From Candidatus Zhuqueibacterota bacterium 4484_188 (GTDB lineage: Bacteria; Calditrichota; Calditrichia; RBG-13-44-9), in contig MVCZ01000145.1 of NCBI GenBank assembly GCA_002049825.1, forward strand, positions 1 through 6,265: DNA of 6,265 bases, in the 5' to 3' direction. The translations under genes were made by a program, and so were the position numbers. This document shows, piece after piece, positions 5,437 to 6,265 of this stretch. Within the stretch, counting starts at the first letter, position 1. Each line of letters starts with the position of its first letter. The notes under the pieces were generated by a model that was not told the origin of the DNA, searched no databases, and was given only the letters and a program-made list of their open reading frames with translations.

Positions 5437-6231
5437 ATGCTTATAAAAATAACCCCGGAAAATGTAAACGATCTTAAAAAATGGTTTTACAACTATGTGC
5501 AAACATTCAAAACCGGTGATGAGGATCAGCAGAAAAATATTGCTCTGAAAGAAGAACATACCATACGAGTATGCCAGGAAATTTTAGATATTGGTAACCA
5601 ACTGAAAATAAATAAAAATAAACTTTATTTATCTGAAATCATTGCTCTATTACACGATATTGGCCGATTCGAACAATACGCTGTTTATAAAACATTTGTA
5701 GATAGTCAATCAGTTGATCACGCGGCGTTGGGAGTAAAAATACTTAAGAAAAGTAATATCCTGGGCAGTTTCGATCTGCCGGTGCAAGATGTAATTTTTC
5801 GAACGATTCTTTATCACAACCGTGCTACTGTGCCGCGGGAAGAAACTGAAACCTGCTTATTTTTTACAAGATTACTTCGGGATGCGGATAAACTGGATAT
5901 TTTGAAAGTCGTTACTGATTATTACCATCAGAAAGATGGGAAACGAAATGGTGCGATTGAGCTTGGTCTTCCCGATACGCCGGAAATTTCAGAGCAAGTT
6001 TATCAAGATTTGATAAATAAGAAAATAGTTAACATCAAACATGTGAAAAACCTCAACGATTTTAAATTACTTCAGGTCGGATGGGTTTTTGACATCAACT
6101 TCACCCCGACTCTCCGGCATATTAAAGCAAGACGTTATGTAGAAATGATTCGGGATGTTTTACCGGAATGTAAAAAAACAGCAGATATTTTCGCGGTTGT
6201 TCAATCTTTTCTGAATGAGATTAACCGGTGA
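5437..6231 (+). CDS. HD-domain metal-dependent phosphohydrolase
   Basis: The 264-residue protein carries an HD domain (PF01966), a helical fold that binds divalent metal and usually hydrolyses phosphate esters such as nucleotides. The ligand set is complete and ordered: His41 (E-E-H-T-I-R-V), His73-Asp74 (A-L-L-H-D-I-G-R-F-E-Q), His95 (V-D-H-A-A-L-G), His127 (L-Y-H-N) and Asp151 (R-D-A-D-K-L-D-I-L). Extra His ligands at 95 and 127 are typical of HD proteins that can bind two metals. Residues 165-264 are mostly helical with no second recognised domain, and no GGDEF, RelA or HD-GYP signature was seen. It appears cytosolic, with no signal peptide. AAGGAA (5420-5425) lies 11 nt before the ATG. 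The gene starts 28 nt after the truncated aminotransferase and may be co-transcribed with it. The substrate is unknown. Only 34 AT-rich nt follow, with no clear terminator. Confidence 0.9.
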   Translation: MLIKITPENVNDLKKWFYNYVQTFKTGDEDQQKNIALKEEHTIRVCQEILDIGNQLKINKNKLYLSEIIALLHDIGRFEQYAVYKTFVDSQSVDHAALGVKILKKSNILGSFDLPVQDVIFRTILYHNRATVPREETETCLFFTRLLRDADKLDILKVVTDYYHQKDGKRNGAIELGLPDTPEISEQVYQDLINKKIVNIKHVKNLNDFKLLQVGWVFDINFTPTLRHIKARRYVEMIRDVLPECKKTADIFAVVQSFLNEINR

Positions 6232-6265
6232 AATAATAAAATTGTCGATAACTATAACTTAACTT

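Overview
The window carries eight recognisable protein genes, plus the possible tail of a ninth at the left edge. All are on the + strand except one small membrane-protein gene on the - strand. There are no rRNA, tRNA, CRISPR or insertion-sequence signals. The DNA is moderately AT-rich. Every gene has a readable Shine-Dalgarno, and the one secreted protein has a signal peptide ending V-F-S|Q with Gln at the predicted mature +1. Together this suggests a bacterium, perhaps of the wider FCB group (Calditrichota/KSB1-like) rather than a classical Bacteroidetes, which usually has weak SDs. That assignment is a low-confidence inference.

Layout. (1) 78-1497: a KaiC/RAD55-like RecA-fold protein and, 16 nt later, a YggS/PLPBP-family pyridoxal-phosphate homeostasis protein, probably one operon. 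(2) 1498-2528: an AT-rich block holding a two-repeat SPW-type membrane protein (+) and, facing it across a gene-poor 252 nt, a 58-residue single-helix membrane protein on the - strand. (3) 2529-4367: a secreted tandem CbiX-like chelatase-family protein followed 33 nt later by a DUF89 (ARMT1-like) metal-dependent phosphatase. (4) 4464-6231: a class I/II aminotransferase that stops about 75 residues early, then an HD-domain phosphohydrolase 28 nt downstream.

How they may fit together. Two genes concern PLP (YggS homologue and aminotransferase), one belongs to a family linked to removal of damaged phosphometabolites (DUF89), and one is a likely phosphohydrolase (HD). A loose metabolite-housekeeping theme is possible, but no single pathway is shown. 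The points most worth attention are proteins that keep a fold but lose key residues: a KaiC-like protein with altered Walker A, no Walker B acid and no catalytic Glu pair; a tandem chelatase whose second copy has lost one metal-ligand His; and an aminotransferase without its C-terminal domain. The small - strand gene is easily missed because of its size.
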